This document shows positions 1 through 7,559 of a stretch of DNA of 9,125 nucleotides, in pieces. Below the pieces are notes generated by a model. It did no database searches. It had not been told where the DNA came from and saw only the letters and a list, made by a program, of their open reading frames with translations. The translations under genes were made by a program, and so were the position numbers. The stretch spans positions 1 to 9,125 of the forward strand of contig JAISRJ010000248.1 of NCBI GenBank assembly GCA_031273705.1. The letters are read 5' to 3'. Source of the DNA: Clostridiales bacterium (lineage in GTDB: Bacteria; Bacillota; Clostridia; Lachnospirales; WQUN01). Within the stretch, counting starts at the first letter, position 1. Each line of letters begins with the position of its first letter.

Positions 1-1
1 G

Positions 2-730
2 CAGAGCCGCCCAAGAGTGTATCAAATTACCGATATGCAGGCTCACGCCTGGGTAGAAGTGTATTTTGAGGGCTTTGGTTGGGTGCCGTTTGAGCCGACA
101 GCTCCGTATAGTGTGGGCATGAGCGATGATAACAGTACCCCCAATTCTTCGATGTTTACGCCAGAATTCGCGGCTGACCCGTATAACGAGCAATATATAG
201 AAGATATGCTAGGCGATAAGGCGGGTTTGTTTATACCAACGGGACCGGCGGCGTCTATGCCGGTGGAGACCAATACTGACGAGTCAGAGAATAAGCGCGT
301 TATAAATCCGGTGATAATGTTTGCGGTACTTGTTATGGTTGGTTATCTGTCGATAGCGTTTTGCTCCGGAGCAATGAAGATTTTTTTGCGCAATCGCCGG
401 ATTAAGAAAATGTCGCGTAAGGATCAAGTCGTCGCGCTGTTTCAGGAGATAATAAAAATGGCGGCTTATCTGCGTTATCCGCTTTATGGCACGGAAACGC
501 CGCTTAATTACGCGCGGCGCGTGGGTAAGCGATTCGCCTTCAAAAATGAGCGGATCTTTATGGGAGATCTTGTCTTGATATATAATAAGGCAAATTTCGG
601 TAATTCTGCGATAAAATCCAATGAATTAAAGCTGCTAAAAGACTGCCGCGCGGAATTGATGGCCAATATAAAAAATTCTCGATACAAAATTCAGTTTATA
701 TGGGATCGATACATTGTGAGAAAGATTTAG
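2..730 (+). CDS. Transglutaminase-like membrane protein, C-terminal part (5' end outside window)
   Basis: This is the end of a membrane-anchored transglutaminase-core protein of the TgpA/DUF3488 type. The reading frame is open from the first full codon at position 2, so the true start is upstream. About 242 residues are visible. Visible residues 13-33 (QAHAWVEVYFEGFGWVPFEP) form the second half of the transglutaminase fold, with the catalytic His at visible residue 15. The position often occupied by the catalytic Asp (in DPT) is Glu here (FEPT, visible residue 31), a variant also found in other members. The catalytic Cys would lie upstream. A linker leads to one hydrophobic segment (about residues 100-125, nt 299-375) followed by the basic stretch LRNRRIKK, so the tail of about 115 residues is probably cytoplasmic and resembles the DUF4129-like tail of such proteins. 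By family, the enzymatic domain should face outward. The substrate is unknown. The gene ends 86 bases before smc on the same strand. The domain call is firm; the function is inference. Confidence 0.8.
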   Translation, partial: QSRPRVYQITDMQAHAWVEVYFEGFGWVPFEPTAPYSVGMSDDNSTPNSSMFTPEFAADPYNEQYIEDMLGDKAGLFIPTGPAASMPVETNTDESENKRVINPVIMFAVLVMVGYLSIAFCSGAMKIFLRNRRIKKMSRKDQVVALFQEIIKMAAYLRYPLYGTETPLNYARRVGKRFAFKNERIFMGDLVLIYNKANFGNSAIKSNELKLLKDCRAELMANIKNSRYKIQFIWDRYIVRKI

Positions 731-746
731 CAGGGGTTTCAAAAAA

Positions 747-775
747 TAGACAAAAATACTTTCTCCGTTTATTTT
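747..775 (+). promoter_or_regulatory. Possible sigma-A promoter for smc-ftsY
   Basis: TAGACA (747-752, five of six matches to TTGACA) is followed after 17 bases by TATTTT (770-775, four of six matches to TATAAT), in the 86-base gap before smc. Spacing is ideal but the -10 is weak and the gap is A/T-rich, so a chance match is quite possible. Read-through from the upstream gene is the alternative, since I see no terminator in the gap. Confidence 0.35.
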
Positions 776-816
776 TGAGATTGCTATAGCTGTCCTTATA
801 CGGAGGTCGCACTAGA

Positions 817-3800
817 ATGTATTTAAAATCGCTGATATTAACAGGTTTTAAATCTTTTCCCGAAAAAATCCGACTGGACTTTGACCTGGGCGTAACGGCT
901 GTAGTCGGTCCAAACGGCAGCGGTAAGAGTAATATTTCGGATGCTGTGAGATGGGTTTTGGGCGAACAAAGCGCGAAAAGTCTGCGCGGAAGTAAGATGG
1001 AAGACATAATTTTCGCCGGAACCATGCACAGACGCTCACTGGGGTTTGCTGAAGTATCTCTGGTACTGGATAATTCTGACAATCGTGTGAATCTGGAATA
1101 TACGGACATTACAGTTACTCGGCGTATGTATCGATCCGGTGAGGGAGAGTATAAAGTAAATGGCGAAGCGTGCCGACTGAAAGATATACATGAATTGTTT
1201 ATGGATACGGGTATCGGGCGCGAAGGCTATTCCATAATAGGGCAGGGGAAGATTGACGAAATTTTAAGCGCCCGGTCGGAGGATAGACGTAATATTTTTG
1301 AGGAAGCCGCTGGGATTGTAAAATTTAAGTCGAGAAGACAGGACGCGTTAGCAAAGTTAGAGCGGGAAAAGCAAAATTTACTGCGTGTTGAAGATATAAT
1401 TCAAGAACTGGAAGGGCGCATTGCCCCGCTGTTTGAGCAGTCCGAAAAAGCGAAACAGTATTTAAGTTTGAAAGAACAGTTGAAAATCGTACAGGTGAAT
1501 TTTTTTCTTTCACAGATTGCAATCGCCGAGGGACAGCTTGCGGAATTAACGGAAAATATCAAAGTTATAAACAGGCAAATTGAATCAGAACAGCTGCGAA
1601 TTGAGCAGCTGAATGACGAACGAACGATTTTGGATCGGGAATCCGAAACTGTGGATTTAAATTTGAGTGAAAAGAACGACGAACGAGACCGATTGAGAAA
1701 AAATTTGGAGCAGACGGAAATAAATATCAAAGTCGCCGAAGAACAGATTAATAATATGCGGCAGACCGAGAAGCGGCTTAGCGCGAATATTAATAGACAT
1801 TCCGAACTGATTGAAAAAAAGGAAGTCGGTCTTGAAGAAGAGCGGGCGTTACAAAACGAATTAGACGAAAAATTAATATCTGAACGAGAGATTCTGCAAA
1901 GCGGGCAAGCGGCTTTTGATGAATTAAGCGCGAATATAGCCGAAAGAGATCAGGAGTTTGAAAAGATAAACGCACAGTTGATCCTTCGCATGAAAAACTC
2001 TATGGAGATAAAGAACCGGATTAGCCGTTTGGAAGATCAGATAGAAATTTCATCGGAGCGGCGCGGATTGCTGGAAGAAGAAGCGGAAAATTGCCGGGAA
2101 GAAGAGCGAAATTATCATGCTGAACTGAAAGACGCCAGACTTTTATATAACGAAATTTCTGTAAGGATGGAGCGCTTGCTTTCTAACATAAAAATGTTGG
2201 AGCAAAATTGCGTCAGATTAAATGAGCGGTTAGAAGGCGCTTCAAAAGTTGCCGCTGAGAAGGCAAAGGCGTTAGGCGACGCCGAATCCCGGCACAAGGC
2301 TTTAGATGAACTCGAACGAGGATATGAAGGTTATCATCGTGGGGTAAAGGCTGTTTTAAAACGCAAGTCAATTCAAAAGGGCATTTGTGGAGCGGTCGGG
2401 GAATTGGCGAGGATTGCTAAAGAATATGAAACGGCCTTTGAAACGGCTTTGGGCGGCTCTGTCCAGGATATTATTACGCGGACAGAACAAGATGCGTTAA
2501 GCGCTATAGAATATCTGCGCTCAAGCGGAGAGGGCAGGGCGAGTTTTTTACCGCTTAACGCTGTAAAGTCACGAGATTTGGGTAAAGAAAAAAATGATCT
2601 GCTGTCGCAGACTGGAGTAATCGGGATTGCGAAAGATCTGATAGAGTATGATCCGGAATATGAAAACGCCTTTGCGCATTTGTTGGGCGGAATATTAATT
2701 ATAGATAACGCGAAGAATGCGCTGGTAATTTCTAGGAAATACAAACGCTCTTATCCACTGGTTACATTAAACGGTGAGATGTTCAGCCCGGGCGGTTCAA
2801 TATCAGGCGGCTCAAGAAATCAACGCGGGCGGTTGCCCGGGCAATCGCCCGGGCAATTGTCCGGACAATTGTCCGGACAATTGTCCGGACAATCCACCGG
2901 TGTGCTTGCGAGAACGAGAGAATTGTCCGAACTAAAGTTTATAATTTTAAAGTTAAGAGAAGAGACGAATGCCACGCAATCTGAAGTTGAAAAGCTAAAA
3001 ACTCAAATTAAGTCCGATTCCGGAAAAGTTGAGGAATTTAGAAAAGAATGGCAAGGCTTGTTATTGGAGAATAATAACAGACAGAATAATTGTAAGCGTT
3101 TGGAAGAACGAATCATTGATATTAATAAGAAATTGATGAATGTTAAGGCCGAATCCGCGACTTTGGCTAAAAAAGAATCCGAAGCCTTGTCGGCGATAGA
3201 TCCCTTGCGGGCGCAAGCTTTGCAGTTGGAAAAAGAGATAGTCAATTTAACTGAAGAGCAGGATATTCATCAATCTACAATGGCGACAGAACGAACCCGG
3301 CGCGACGAAAGCGCAAAAGCTTTGACAGATCTAAAAGTTGCTATCAGCGGCTTTGAACAGAGATATAAGTTTAGTAAAAACAGTATGGTAAAATTGCGGA
3401 AGGAGCTGGAAACAGCGAGCGCTGAAAAGAAAGAATTTGAGGGGGAAACTGAAAAGAGCGTTAAGGACAGAGAAATAAAAGAGCGGGATATTATTGAAAA
3501 GCAATTAATACTGGAAAAGACCGGTGAGAGTTTAGAAGCTATTACAAGTGAAATAAAAGCGGTGAGTGAACAAAAGGATCAATTGAAATCTCGCGGGGTA
3601 GAGTTAGAGTCAAAGCTTCGCCACTCTTCGGAAAAATTGAATCAATTGGGAAATGATATTGCTTTGCTTAATATGAAAAAAGAACATATAGAAGCCGATA
3701 ACAGGCGATTGTACGACGATATGTGGGACGAATATAAGGTTACGGCGCAAATCGCGAAAGAAGTTAAAGACCTGGAAATGACACAGGGACAGTTAAAGCG

Positions 3801-4437
3801 TGAAGAGCGCCGATTAAAATCCGAATTAACCGCGATAGGGGAGGTTAATGTCGGAGCTATAGAAGAGTATCGATCGACAAGCGAAAGATTTGAGTTTTTG
3901 TCCGGTCAAAAAGCGGATATTTTGTCCGCCGAGGAAAAGTTAAATTCGGTAATATTAGAACTCACGAAATTGATGGAAAAGCAGTTTAGAGAGCAGTTTG
4001 AAATAATTTCCAAGAACTTCAACGAGGTTTTCAGTGAAATGTTCGGTGGGGGCAAGGCTAGATTGGTCCTGAGCGACGAGGATAATATCCTGCAATCCGG
4101 CATTGATATTGCCGCTCAACCCCCGGGGAAAAATCTACAGAGTTTGTCATTGTTATCCGGCGGGGAAAGGGCATTAACCGCCGCCGCTCTTTTATTCGCC
4201 ATACTGCGTGTAAAGCCGTCGCCGTTTTGCATTTTGGATGAGATAGAGGCGGCTTTGGATGAGGCTAATGTAAATAGATTCGCTGAGTATATCCGCTCTG
4301 TTTCCAATAAAACTCAATTTATTTTGATTACCCATCGAAAGGGCACAATGGTCGCCGCCGACGTTTTGTACGGTGTTACAATGCAAGAGGTGGGGGTTTC
4401 TAAGTTGGTGTCTGTTAGGCTGGAAGAGCCGGCGTAA
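817..4437 (+). CDS. smc: Chromosome segregation/condensation ATPase SMC
   Basis: SMC is the ATPase subunit of the bacterial condensin (SMC-ScpAB), which folds and segregates the chromosome. The protein has 1206 residues, slightly longer than the roughly 1190 typical of Firmicutes. Domain order is canonical. The N-terminal head has Walker A GPNGSGKSN at residues 31-39 and the Q-loop Gln at 143. The first coiled coil spans about residues 165-495. The hinge is about 500-668, ending in PGGSISGGSRNQ. The second coiled coil spans about 693-1030. The C-terminal head has signature LSGGE at 1113-1117 and Walker B ILDEIEAALDEA at 1139-1150, with catalytic Glu1142. The start is set by CGGAGGT at 801-807, nine bases before the ATG. 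The oddity is a low-complexity linker (residues 673-692, LPGQ/SPGQ/LSGQ units) between hinge and returning coil, encoded by palindromic repeats. The gene is followed by ftsY after 31 bases, a common Firmicutes arrangement, with no promoter visible between them. Confidence 0.98.
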   Translation: MYLKSLILTGFKSFPEKIRLDFDLGVTAVVGPNGSGKSNISDAVRWVLGEQSAKSLRGSKMEDIIFAGTMHRRSLGFAEVSLVLDNSDNRVNLEYTDITVTRRMYRSGEGEYKVNGEACRLKDIHELFMDTGIGREGYSIIGQGKIDEILSARSEDRRNIFEEAAGIVKFKSRRQDALAKLEREKQNLLRVEDIIQELEGRIAPLFEQSEKAKQYLSLKEQLKIVQVNFFLSQIAIAEGQLAELTENIKVINRQIESEQLRIEQLNDERTILDRESETVDLNLSEKNDERDRLRKNLEQTEINIKVAEEQINNMRQTEKRLSANINRHSELIEKKEVGLEEERALQNELDEKLISEREILQSGQAAFDELSANIAERDQEFEKINAQLILRMKNSMEIKNRISRLEDQIEISSERRGLLEEEAENCREEERNYHAELKDARLLYNEISVRMERLLSNIKMLEQNCVRLNERLEGASKVAAEKAKALGDAESRHKALDELERGYEGYHRGVKAVLKRKSIQKGICGAVGELARIAKEYETAFETALGGSVQDIITRTEQDALSAIEYLRSSGEGRASFLPLNAVKSRDLGKEKNDLLSQTGVIGIAKDLIEYDPEYENAFAHLLGGILIIDNAKNALVISRKYKRSYPLVTLNGEMFSPGGSISGGSRNQRGRLPGQSPGQLSGQLSGQLSGQSTGVLARTRELSELKFIILKLREETNATQSEVEKLKTQIKSDSGKVEEFRKEWQGLLLENNNRQNNCKRLEERIIDINKKLMNVKAESATLAKKESEALSAIDPLRAQALQLEKEIVNLTEEQDIHQSTMATERTRRDESAKALTDLKVAISGFEQRYKFSKNSMVKLRKELETASAEKKEFEGETEKSVKDREIKERDIIEKQLILEKTGESLEAITSEIKAVSEQKDQLKSRGVELESKLRHSSEKLNQLGNDIALLNMKKEHIEADNRRLYDDMWDEYKVTAQIAKEVKDLEMTQGQLKREERRLKSELTAIGEVNVGAIEEYRSTSERFEFLSGQKADILSAEEKLNSVILELTKLMEKQFREQFEIISKNFNEVFSEMFGGGKARLVLSDEDNILQSGIDIAAQPPGKNLQSLSLLSGGERALTAAALLFAILRVKPSPFCILDEIEAALDEANVNRFAEYIRSVSNKTQFILITHRKGTMVAADVLYGVTMQEVGVSKLVSVRLEEPA
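2833..2892 (+). repeat. Five tandem 12-base self-complementary units inside smc
   Basis: Five units sit end to end in frame with smc: TTGCCCGGGCAA (2833-2844), TCGCCCGGGCAA (2845-2856), then TTGTCCGGACAA three times (2857-2892). Units 1, 3, 4 and 5 are perfect 12-base palindromes and unit 2 departs at one pair. They encode LPGQ, SPGQ and LSGQ three times. A degenerate sixth unit, TCCACCGGTGTG (2893-2904), still contains the palindrome CACCGGTG. The last 36 bases are one perfect inverted repeat and could form a long hairpin in single-stranded DNA or mRNA. Identical copies suggest recent slippage expansion, so copy number may vary between strains. Confidence 0.95.
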
Positions 4438-4459
4438 TTATTTCTAAATGATATTCCAC

Positions 4460-4465
4460 GGAGGG
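4460..4465 (+). promoter_or_regulatory. Ribosome binding site setting the ftsY start
   Basis: GGAGGG lies three bases before the ATG at 4469. The earlier in-frame ATG at 4448 has no Shine-Dalgarno sequence before it and would place this site inside the gene. The spacing is shorter than usual, but the resulting N-terminus (MANLFQKVISSLDKTR) matches the family's MxxFQKLxxxLxKTR pattern. Confidence 0.7.
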
Positions 4466-4468
4466 CCT

Positions 4469-5383
4469 ATGGCTAATTTATTTCAAAAAGTGATCAGCAG
4501 TCTTGATAAAACCAGAAAAGAATTTTCGTCAAAGCTGGAAAGTCTATTCTCAAGATTTAAAGCTATAGACGACGATTTGTTTGATGAATTGGAAGAATTT
4601 TTAATTTTAGCCGATATTGGCGCGGACACTTCGCTGAGTCTAATAGAGATTTTGCGCAAGAGAGTAAAAGCTGAGAAGGTTTCCGATCCATCCGATATAA
4701 AACGTCTGTTGAGGGAAGAGATAAGCAAGTTGCTGCGGGTGGAAAACGATTCCGGATCAGATAGGTTCGTCAGCCCGACGGCTTTATTGATTATAGGGGT
4801 AAACGGAGTGGGGAAGACGACTTCGATTGGCAAGTTGATAAACCTTTATAAAACGGATGGGAAGAAAGTTTTAGTGGCGGCTGCGGATACATTTCGGGCG
4901 GCGGCTATAGACCAGTTGAGTATTTGGTGTGAGCGAGCGGGCGTGGAGATGATACGGCACGAAGAACACTCAGACCCCGGGGCTGTTATTTATGACTCGG
5001 TAGCCGCCGCCAAGTCTCGAAAGAGCGATATTTTAGTCTGTGACACCGCGGGCAGGCTGCAAAATAAGAAAAATTTAATGGAAGAGTTAAAGAAGCTCTT
5101 TCGCATACTGTCAACCCAATTCCCCGAAGCGAAGCAGGAAGTATATATAGTATTAGACGCTACTACCGGACAAAACGCGTTGCAGCAAGCCAAAATATTC
5201 AAAGAAGCCGCAAATATCAGCGGAATAATTTTGACTAAATTAGACGGCACCGCAAAGGGCGGTATAGTTATTGCTATTCATAATGAATTAAAAATCCCCG
5301 TCCGATATATCTGTACCGGCGAGGCGATTGACGATATTCAACCATTCGACGCCGAGACGTTTGCTGAAGGGATGGGGTTGTGA
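4469..5383 (+). CDS. ftsY: Signal recognition particle receptor FtsY
   Basis: FtsY is the SRP-receptor GTPase. It docks Ffh-bound ribosomes at the membrane so that membrane proteins are inserted cotranslationally. From the ATG at 4469 it has 304 residues, the usual length for FtsY with a short N-terminal region and no long acidic A domain. The N domain is about residues 1-100. The G domain shows G1 GVNGVGKTT (110-118), DTFRAAA (140-146), G3 DTAGR (192-196), G4 TKLD (256-259) and the closing GTAKGG (260-265). The C-terminus GEAIDDIQPFDAETF is characteristic of FtsY and separates it from Ffh, as does the absence of an M domain. An in-frame ATG at 4448 is a poorer start because it has no ribosome binding site. 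It is probably cotranscribed with smc. The gene often found next in Firmicutes (ylxM-ffh) is absent; a converging methyltransferase gene follows instead. Confidence 0.97.
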   Translation: MANLFQKVISSLDKTRKEFSSKLESLFSRFKAIDDDLFDELEEFLILADIGADTSLSLIEILRKRVKAEKVSDPSDIKRLLREEISKLLRVENDSGSDRFVSPTALLIIGVNGVGKTTSIGKLINLYKTDGKKVLVAAADTFRAAAIDQLSIWCERAGVEMIRHEEHSDPGAVIYDSVAAAKSRKSDILVCDTAGRLQNKKNLMEELKKLFRILSTQFPEAKQEVYIVLDATTGQNALQQAKIFKEAANISGIILTKLDGTAKGGIVIAIHNELKIPVRYICTGEAIDDIQPFDAETFAEGMGL

Positions 5384-5397
5384 AAATATCCGGTCGG

Positions 5398-5472
5398 GTG
5401 ACATACTCCCGCCGCTTAGGCCGTTGTCACTTAAAGCGAGGGCTTCTCACGCTATGCGCCTAACGGTGCGAG
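5398..5472 (-). mobile_element. Probable right-end remnant of an IS200/IS605-type (TnpB-associated) element
   Basis: Read on the minus strand, this gap contains GTGAGAAGCCC (rc of 5440-5450), then a hairpin, then GGGAGTATGTCAC (rc of 5398-5410). To my recollection this order resembles the 3' end and reRNA/omega-RNA tail of TnpB-carrying IS605 elements in Clostridia. On the + strand, CGCTTAGG (5413-5420) pairs with CTTAAAGCG (5430-5438) with one bulged base and one G-T pair, extended by CCC/GGG (5408-5410 with 5440-5442). A second small hairpin, ACGGT/ACCGT (5464-5468 and 5476-5480), reaches into the end of the methyltransferase gene. There is no transposase frame here, so it is a relic or a non-autonomous short copy. 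No T-run follows either stem on either strand, which argues against an intrinsic terminator. The resemblance is recalled, not aligned. Confidence 0.4.
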
Positions 5473-6408
5473 TTAACCGTAAACCCCTTTCGCCTTTATC
5501 AGCAGCTCGTCGATACGCCCCCTGGACGAGGCTTTTGAATTTATCGCGCGAGAGGATTGGATGCGGTTTATCTCGTGCTTTGAGTAAAGAGAATCAAAAA
5601 AGTCGTCGTGCGTATCGACGTTTTTGGGGTCGGAGTTGCTTGCGAGTATCCATGCTCCGCGTTCGCTCATCTTATCAATGAATAAAGCCAGTTCCCTTTG
5701 CTCTTTATCCGTAAAGGAATCCAAAGCATAATCTGTAAAACTGGATGTTTTACTTAATGGTCTATACGGAGGATCAAAATAAACGAACGTATTCTCGTCT
5801 ATAAAATCTGCGGATAATTTAAAATCTCCGCAGATTATAGATACGTTGTTCAGCTTCTCAGATACCATTCGTAAGTTAAATTCATTGCAAATAACAGGTT
5901 TTTTATATATTCCCTGGGGGACGTTGAACTTGCCCTTAGAATTTACTCTATATAACCCGTTATAGCATGTGTGGTTTAAGAAAATAAACAGCGCGGCAAG
6001 CTTCGGGTCATTGGCCGGATACTGGCTGAGCTTTGATATAAGTAAGTTGAAATGATTTCTATTGCTGTAAAATATCTGCTTGCGTGTGTCCGAATTTGCG
6101 GTCAAATACTCGTTCTCTAACTCATTAAGCAAGTTTATCAGATCGTCTACTCTATCTCGAATTACTTTGTATGTATAAATTAACTCGCGATTGAGATCGC
6201 TGATATATATTTCTTTCAGCTGAAAATTATTTACAATATCAAAAAATACCGCTCCGCCGCCAACAAAGGGTTCGGCATACTTTGTATAATATTCACCCAA
6301 TCCGGGAGGATATTTTTTTTGGATTTCTGATAAAATCCTACACTTCCCTCCCGCCCACTTTATAAATGGACGCGCTTTTTTTGATTTAATTTTTTTTATC
6401 TGGGGCAA
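5473..6408 (-). CDS. D12-class adenine-N6 DNA methyltransferase (Dam/DpnM-like)
   Basis: This enzyme transfers a methyl group from S-adenosylmethionine to adenine in DNA. It has 311 residues and the alpha-class motif order. Motif X is FIKWAGGK (15-22). Motif I is AEPFVGGGAVFF (45-56), the SAM site. A target-recognition region of about 150 residues follows, then the catalytic DPPY (212-215). The run DPPYRPLSKTSSFTDY is very close to Dam and DpnM enzymes, so GATC is the likely target (inference). The end SSRGRIDELLIK is typical of the family, so the gene looks complete. The start is a TTG at 6406-6408: no upstream ATG or GTG exists in frame, and GGGAG lies six bases before it. That TTG is one base past the nagA stop, so the two genes are probably translationally coupled. 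No partner restriction endonuclease is visible, so it is either a solitary methyltransferase or a relic of a restriction-modification system. Confidence 0.92.
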   Translation of the reverse strand: MPQIKKIKSKKARPFIKWAGGKCRILSEIQKKYPPGLGEYYTKYAEPFVGGGAVFFDIVNNFQLKEIYISDLNRELIYTYKVIRDRVDDLINLLNELENEYLTANSDTRKQIFYSNRNHFNLLISKLSQYPANDPKLAALFIFLNHTCYNGLYRVNSKGKFNVPQGIYKKPVICNEFNLRMVSEKLNNVSIICGDFKLSADFIDENTFVYFDPPYRPLSKTSSFTDYALDSFTDKEQRELALFIDKMSERGAWILASNSDPKNVDTHDDFFDSLYSKHEINRIQSSRAINSKASSRGRIDELLIKAKGVYG

Positions 6409-6409
6409 C

Positions 6410-7537
6410 CTATTCTCCCACCAAGCAAAATTGCAAATTCAAATCCCTGTCTAACGCTATAATATCCGCCGATTTTCCTATTTCAATAGAACCGATATTT
6501 TTAAACTCACCGATTGCCTTTGCCGGGTTAGAGCAAGCCATAAGGGAAATGTCCTCGAAACTTGCGCCTAGGCTAACCATATTTTTTACCGCTTGCAAAA
6601 TAGTTAGGGTGCTTCCCGCAATACTGCCGGATTCAGTTCGGGCGGTTCCGTCTATCACCGTGGTCGATAACTCGCCCAGCATATATTTACCATCAGGCAT
6701 CCCCGTGGCTCGCATTGCGTCTGAAACTAAAATAATTTTTTCTGGTCCTTTAGCTAGAAACAAGATCTTGGCAGCCGCTCTATGTGTGTGAACAAAATCG
6801 CATATTAATTCCGCGTAAACTTTATCATTTTCCAGCGCTGCCCCGACCATTCCAGGATTACGATGTGTGAAGGGACTCATTGCGTTAAATGTGTGTATTA
6901 TTGTATTCGCGCCGCATTCTATCGCGGCTGTAGCTTCTTCATAACTCGCGTTGGAATGACCTATCCGCACGTTTACATTAAGTTGTTTCATGTGCCCAAT
7001 AAAATCTATCGCGTGCAAAAGCTCCGGCGCGACAGCTATCGATTTTATACAGCCTTGCCCAAGTTCTAACAATTGAGAAGCCTCGCTAATCGATAGCTTC
7101 TTTATGTGTTCCGTCGGGTGAGCGCCCGCGTATTTTGTGCTTATGTAAGGCCCTTCTAAAAATCCGCCCAGTACCTTTGCGCCGGCTACTCCCCTTTTCA
7201 TAGAAACGCGAATCGCGTCTATTGCTTTAATCATGCGCTCTCGGCGGGCGGTAAGCGTAGTTGGGCAGAACGCCGTAACGCCCTCTTTAAGCTTGTGAAC
7301 AGAAATAGTGTTGATCGCGTTATAAGTGCCGTCCATTGTATCGAATCCATTTCCGCCATGCACGTGAATGTCAATAAACCCAGGCAGAACAATAAAGCCC
7401 GAAAGATCTCCCGCTTCTTCATCTTTCGCGTTATCCCTAATATCCGATATACGGCCATTTTCAATAATAATATCCTTATTCTTATAACAGACCCCATCCG
7501 AATAAAATGCCGTCGTGCGCAGAATCCATCGAATCAT
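6410..7537 (-). CDS. nagA: N-acetylglucosamine-6-phosphate deacetylase
   Basis: NagA removes acetate from GlcNAc-6-phosphate to give glucosamine-6-phosphate. It works in the cytoplasm in amino-sugar breakdown and cell-wall recycling. The protein has 375 residues, a normal full length. Amidohydrolase landmarks are in order: PGFIDIHVHGG (52-62, HxH at 58-60), GGFLEGPYIS (124-133, metal-binding Glu128), RIGHSNA (191-197, His194), IHTFNAMSPFTHRNPG (214-229, His215), CDFVHTH (246-252, His250) and VSDAM (271-275, catalytic Asp273). SNPAKAIG followed by GSIEIGKSADIIALD near the end is the usual C-terminal beta-sandwich signature. The ATG at 7537 is preferred because AGGGGTGG (7543-7550) lies five bases upstream; a GTG at 7546 would fall inside that site. 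The methyltransferase gene follows almost without a gap. No nagB is seen in the window, so the usual next step is encoded elsewhere. Confidence 0.95.
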   Translation of the reverse strand: MIRWILRTTAFYSDGVCYKNKDIIIENGRISDIRDNAKDEEAGDLSGFIVLPGFIDIHVHGGNGFDTMDGTYNAINTISVHKLKEGVTAFCPTTLTARRERMIKAIDAIRVSMKRGVAGAKVLGGFLEGPYISTKYAGAHPTEHIKKLSISEASQLLELGQGCIKSIAVAPELLHAIDFIGHMKQLNVNVRIGHSNASYEEATAAIECGANTIIHTFNAMSPFTHRNPGMVGAALENDKVYAELICDFVHTHRAAAKILFLAKGPEKIILVSDAMRATGMPDGKYMLGELSTTVIDGTARTESGSIAGSTLTILQAVKNMVSLGASFEDISLMACSNPAKAIGEFKNIGSIEIGKSADIIALDRDLNLQFCLVGE

Positions 7538-7559
7538 AAGTACCACCCCTACATTTTTT

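Noticed and set aside
2373..2744. Minus-strand open frame opposite the SMC hinge
   Set aside because: It is a shadow of the conserved hinge coding sequence with no ribosome binding site or recognisable domain.
2833..2904. CRISPR-like array
   Set aside because: The units are 12 bases, contiguous, without spacers, and translate in frame as part of SMC.
5408..5442. Bidirectional intrinsic terminator between ftsY and the methyltransferase gene
   Set aside because: A stem is present but no T-run follows it on either strand, and the flanking bases fit a mobile-element end better.
5328..5681. Plus-strand open frame overlapping the end of ftsY and the methyltransferase gene
   Set aside because: It is antisense to a well-supported methyltransferase, its composition is arginine- and serine-rich, and it matches no family.
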